A DNA stretch of 47,782 nucleotides, from positions 1-47,782 of the forward strand of contig JAQXEE010000141.1 in NCBI GenBank assembly GCA_029251005.1, written 5' to 3'. Both the position numbers and the translations under genes were made by a program. Position 1 is the stretch's first letter, and every line of letters starts with the position of its first letter. The notes beneath the pieces were generated by a model that was given only the letters and a program-made list of their open reading frames with translations, was not told where the DNA came from and made no database searches. This DNA comes from Flavobacteriales bacterium (GTDB lineage: Bacteria > Bacteroidota > Bacteroidia > Flavobacteriales_C > GCA-002722245). Positions 45,242-47,782 of the stretch are shown piece by piece.

Positions 45242-47517
45242 TATTTATTTTGTTTTACTTGTGCATCCACAACTGCTAAAGAAGTCATGTTTACGATTTC
45301 ACGAACGCTCGCACCTAATTGCATGATGTGAACAGATTTATTCATTCCTAATAAAACAGGTCCGATAACTTCAAGTTCACCCATTTCTTGCAATAATTTG
45401 TATGAAATATTCCCAGATGAAAGATCTGGGAATACTAATGTATTCGCTCCTTTATCGCCTAGTTTTGAGAATGGAAATTGTTCGTTTAATAATTTAGGAT
45501 TTATAGCGAAATTTGCTTGGACATCACCATCAACAATAATTTCAGGATGGTCATTGTGTAAAATTTCAACAGCTTTTCTTACGACCTCTGGATTACCTCC
45601 ATCAACAGATCCGAAATTAGAATAACTTAACATCGCAATTCTTGGTTCGATATTGAATTCCTTTACAGCATTATGTGTTAATAAAGCTATATCTACTAAG
45701 TCCTCAGCTGATGGGTTTTGATTAATTGTAGTATCAGCAAAGAAATAAGGGCCATTGTTTTTTGTTAAAACAACATACATACCTGCAACTGTACCAATTG
45801 TTTTATCAACTCCAATTGTTTGTAAAGAAGGACGAATAGAATCTTTATATTTTCGAGTAACTCCAGTAATTAATGCATCAGCCTCACCACTTTCAACCAT
45901 GATACTTCCAAAATAATTACGACTACGCATTATTTTTTCTGCTTCATATTCGGTTACACCTCTACGGTTTCTTTTTTGAAATAAAATTGCACCGTATTTT
46001 TTCCTTCTAGCTTTTGCCTCCTCAGAGCGTGTGTCAATAATTTCAACACCTTCAAGATCCAATTGATATTCTTCAATTAAATCAGTAATGTTAGTTTTGT
46101 TTCCTAATAAAATTGGTTGACAAACACCTTCGTCATGCACTAGTTGCGCAGCTTTTAATACTTTGTAGTTATCCGCTTCAGCAAAAACAACACGTTTAGG
46201 GTTTTGTTTAGCACGTAGCGTAACTTGTTGCATTACAGTGCTGTTGTACCCCATTCTGCTAATTAAGTCTTGTTTGTATTTTTCCCAATCGGTGATTGGG
46301 TTTTTGGCAACACCTGAATCCATTGCGGCTTTAGCAACTGCAGGAGCTACAATAGAAATTAATCGTTGATCCGTTGGTTTAGGAATAATATATTCTTTTC
46401 CAAAAACTAAGTTTTTAAGGTTGTAAGCCTTACTAACTTCTTCAGGAACAGTTTCTTTCGTTAATGCAGCAATTGCTCTTACGGCAGCTATTTTCATTTC
46501 TTCGTTAATAGTTGTTGCTCTAACGTCCATTGCACCTCTAAAAATGAATGGAAAACCAATAACGTTATTAACCTGGTTAGGATGATCGGATCGCCCAGTT
46601 GCCATGATAATATCTTTACGAGAAGCCATTGCTACTTCGTAAGCGATCTCTGGATTTGGATTTGCACAAGCAAATACAATTGGATTGGCTGCCATAGACT
46701 GAACCATTTCTCCACTTAAAATATTACCTTTCGATAATCCTAAAAATACATCTGCTCCTTTGATTGCTTCGGATAAAGTTGAAGGTTCAACTTCATTGGC
46801 AAAAAATGCTTTTTGTTTTGTTAAGTTTCCTCTCGAGGGTTTGATAACCCCTTTAGAATCTAGCATCATGATGTTTTTCACATCAGCACCTAATGCAACG
46901 TAAAGTTTAGCGCAGCTAACAGCTGAAGCACCAGCTCCGTTGACTACAATTTTTATTTCATTTATTTTTTTACCTGCGATTTCCAATGCATTGATTAATC
47001 CTGCAGTTGTAATAATGGCAGTACCATGCTGATCGTCGTGCATGATTGGAATATCTAACTCTTCTTTTAACCTTCTCTCGATCTCAAAACACTCTGGTGC
47101 TTTAATGTCTTCTAAATTAATTCCTCCGAAAGTAGGAGAGATAGCCTTTACAGTATCAATAAATCGATCAACATCATTTGCATCAACTTCTATGTCGAAA
47201 CAATCTAAGTCAGCAAATATTTTAAATAAAAGCCCTTTTCCTTCCATTACTGGTTTGGAGGCTTCTGGTCCAATATCTCCTAACCCTAAAACAGCTGTGC
47301 CGTTTGAAATTACAGCTACTAAGTTTCCTTTTGCAGTGTATTTGTATACGTCATCTTTGTTTTCAGCAATTTCTAAACAAGGGTCAGCAACACCTGGAGA
47401 ATATGCTAATGATAAATCTCTTTGAGTACTGTATGGTTTGGTTGGAACTACCTCAATTTTTCCAGGTTTTCCTTGAGAATGGTAATCTAAGGCATCTTGT
47501 TTTCTAAGTTTGGCCAT
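45241..47517 (-). CDS. maeB: NADP-dependent malic enzyme (malic and phosphotransacetylase-like domains)
   Basis: This 758-aa cytoplasmic enzyme decarboxylates malate to pyruvate, yielding NADPH. The malic domain (about 1-430) has YSTQRDLSLAYSPGVADPCL, the metal-site stretch IMHDDQHGTAIITTAGLINA and the cofactor-binding IVVNGAGASAVSCAKLYVAL. The C-terminal domain (about 430-758) resembles phosphate acetyltransferase and is thought to be regulatory, binding acetyl-CoA; SGEADALITGVTRKYKDSIR lies here. The full length matches MaeB. ATG at 47517. A TACTTTTG box lies about 54 bases upstream on the minus strand. It leads maeB-ruvA-sprA. Confidence 0.96.
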   Translation of the reverse strand: MAKLRKQDALDYHSQGKPGKIEVVPTKPYSTQRDLSLAYSPGVADPCLEIAENKDDVYKYTAKGNLVAVISNGTAVLGLGDIGPEASKPVMEGKGLLFKIFADLDCFDIEVDANDVDRFIDTVKAISPTFGGINLEDIKAPECFEIERRLKEELDIPIMHDDQHGTAIITTAGLINALEIAGKKINEIKIVVNGAGASAVSCAKLYVALGADVKNIMMLDSKGVIKPSRGNLTKQKAFFANEVEPSTLSEAIKGADVFLGLSKGNILSGEMVQSMAANPIVFACANPNPEIAYEVAMASRKDIIMATGRSDHPNQVNNVIGFPFIFRGAMDVRATTINEEMKIAAVRAIAALTKETVPEEVSKAYNLKNLVFGKEYIIPKPTDQRLISIVAPAVAKAAMDSGVAKNPITDWEKYKQDLISRMGYNSTVMQQVTLRAKQNPKRVVFAEADNYKVLKAAQLVHDEGVCQPILLGNKTNITDLIEEYQLDLEGVEIIDTRSEEAKARRKKYGAILFQKRNRRGVTEYEAEKIMRSRNYFGSIMVESGEADALITGVTRKYKDSIRPSLQTIGVDKTIGTVAGMYVVLTKNNGPYFFADTTINQNPSAEDLVDIALLTHNAVKEFNIEPRIAMLSYSNFGSVDGGNPEVVRKAVEILHNDHPEIIVDGDVQANFAINPKLLNEQFPFSKLGDKGANTLVFPDLSSGNISYKLLQEMGELEVIGPVLLGMNKSVHIMQLGASVREIVNMTSLAVVDAQVKQNK

Positions 47518-47570
47518 TTTTGTTGTTTAAAATGTGCTTATGTTGTTCCTTATAGCTAGGATAAATCGCA

Positions 47571-47578
47571 CAAAAGTA
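47571..47578 (-). promoter_or_regulatory. Bacteroidota-type -7 box of maeB (TACTTTTG)
   Basis: Minus-strand TACTTTTG fits TAnnTTTG, about 53 bases before the maeB ATG. The -33 part is unclear. Confidence 0.4.
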
Positions 47579-47622
47579 ATGAATATTATTAAGAAAACAC
47601 CTCGTTTTTAAGCCCGAAAACA

Positions 47623-47654
47623 GTACAAAATCTATTGATTTTCATATTTTGTAC
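47623..47654. promoter_or_regulatory. Dyad just upstream of the sirtuin gene
   Basis: A perfect 9-bp inverted repeat GTACAAAAT (47623-47631) / ATTTTGTAC (47646-47654), with 14 bases between, ends two bases before the sirtuin ATG. It could be an operator over the promoter or a 5' hairpin; the sequence does not decide. Confidence 0.5.
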
Positions 47655-47656
47655 TT

Positions 47657-47782
47657 ATGAAAAAGATTGTGGTTTTATCAGGTGCTGGAATTAGTGCTGA
47701 AAGTGGGATTTCTACTTTTAGAGATAGCAACGGTTTATGGGAGAATCACCGCATTGAAGATGTTGCCACACCTGAGGGTTGG
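47657..47782 (+). CDS. Sirtuin (SIR2 family NAD-dependent deacylase), 5' part only
   Basis: The first 42 codons are present; the gene runs off the right edge. The translation begins [20 protein letters not shown] and continues [20 protein letters not shown], matching the NAD-binding start of bacterial sirtuins ([10 protein letters not shown] and TFRDSNGLW). Sirtuins remove acyl groups from lysines using NAD. CobB-like or a class III short sirtuin is likely, but the substrate-specifying part is not visible. ATG at 47657. It diverges from maeB; the 139-base gap carries both promoters and a 9-bp dyad that ends two bases before the start codon. Confidence 0.92.
   Translation, partial: MKKIVVLSGAGISAESGISTFRDSNGLWENHRIEDVATPEGW

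Noticed and set aside
47042-47425. 127-codon plus-strand frame inside maeB
   Set aside because: It lies opposite a strongly conserved enzyme and its translation has no family features; it is a shadow of the real gene.

Overview
The window is about 35% G+C chromosomal DNA from a member of the Bacteroidota, most likely Flavobacteriales (perhaps Crocinitomicaceae or Cryomorphaceae; the family is a guess). Signs of this are a giant SprA-type outer-membrane translocon gene of the type IX secretion system (T9SS), a secreted protein with a gliding-motility-type C-terminal domain, boxes of the form TAnnTTTG upstream of several genes, an almost complete lack of Shine-Dalgarno sequences, and the orders maeB-ruvA-sprA and yceD-rpmF-plsX-fabH-accB-accC. 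I see no rRNA, tRNA, CRISPR array, phage or insertion sequence. It reads as core chromosome with a few less ordinary modules.

Layout: 1-316 has no recognisable gene. A GNAT acetyltransferase of the arginine-cluster type lies at 317-880. An RDD membrane protein (minus) diverges from a plus-strand operon at 1930-8609: SpoIIM fused to a second membrane module, a DUF4129 protein, a DUF4350 protein, a MoxR ATPase and a DUF58 protein. A secreted propeller-like protein (minus) follows, then a 570-bp empty stretch and a small cysteine-containing protein. Next come a 1075-aa sensor-like protein ending in a SpoIIE/PP2C phosphatase, citrate synthase, and the divergent siaB-like kinase and siaC-like target genes. 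After these are a 2-hydroxyacid dehydrogenase with mgtE, a coiled-coil membrane protein, comF, vanZ-aspS, tadA, an RluB/F-type pseudouridine synthase, and an operon of acyl carrier protein, MBOAT and queG. A T9SS-type secreted protein follows. From 29496 to 36921 a plus-strand run carries an M17 aminopeptidase, pdxA, and the ribosome and fatty-acid genes yceD-rpmF-plsX-fabH-accB-accC. The right part is sprA-ruvA-maeB (minus), and a sirtuin gene is cut by the right edge.

How the parts may work together: the MoxR/DUF58/DUF4350/DUF4129/SpoIIM set looks like one membrane-bound AAA+ chaperone-like machine of unknown purpose. The SpoIIE phosphatase, SiaB kinase and SiaC phosphoprotein together have the parts of a partner-switching circuit like Pseudomonas SiaABC, but no diguanylate cyclase is visible. 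The acyl carrier protein and MBOAT resemble the DltC-DltB half of an acyl-transfer pathway without its other half. yceD to accC supplies malonyl-CoA and the first fatty-acid and phospholipid steps. SprA would export T9SS clients such as the 846-aa protein in this window.

Several genes appear to start with TTG, and at least two (tadA and the pseudouridine synthase gene) have a TAnnTTTG box so close to ATG that the mRNA may be leaderless or nearly so. All functions are inferred from sequence reading alone, and no database search was run.
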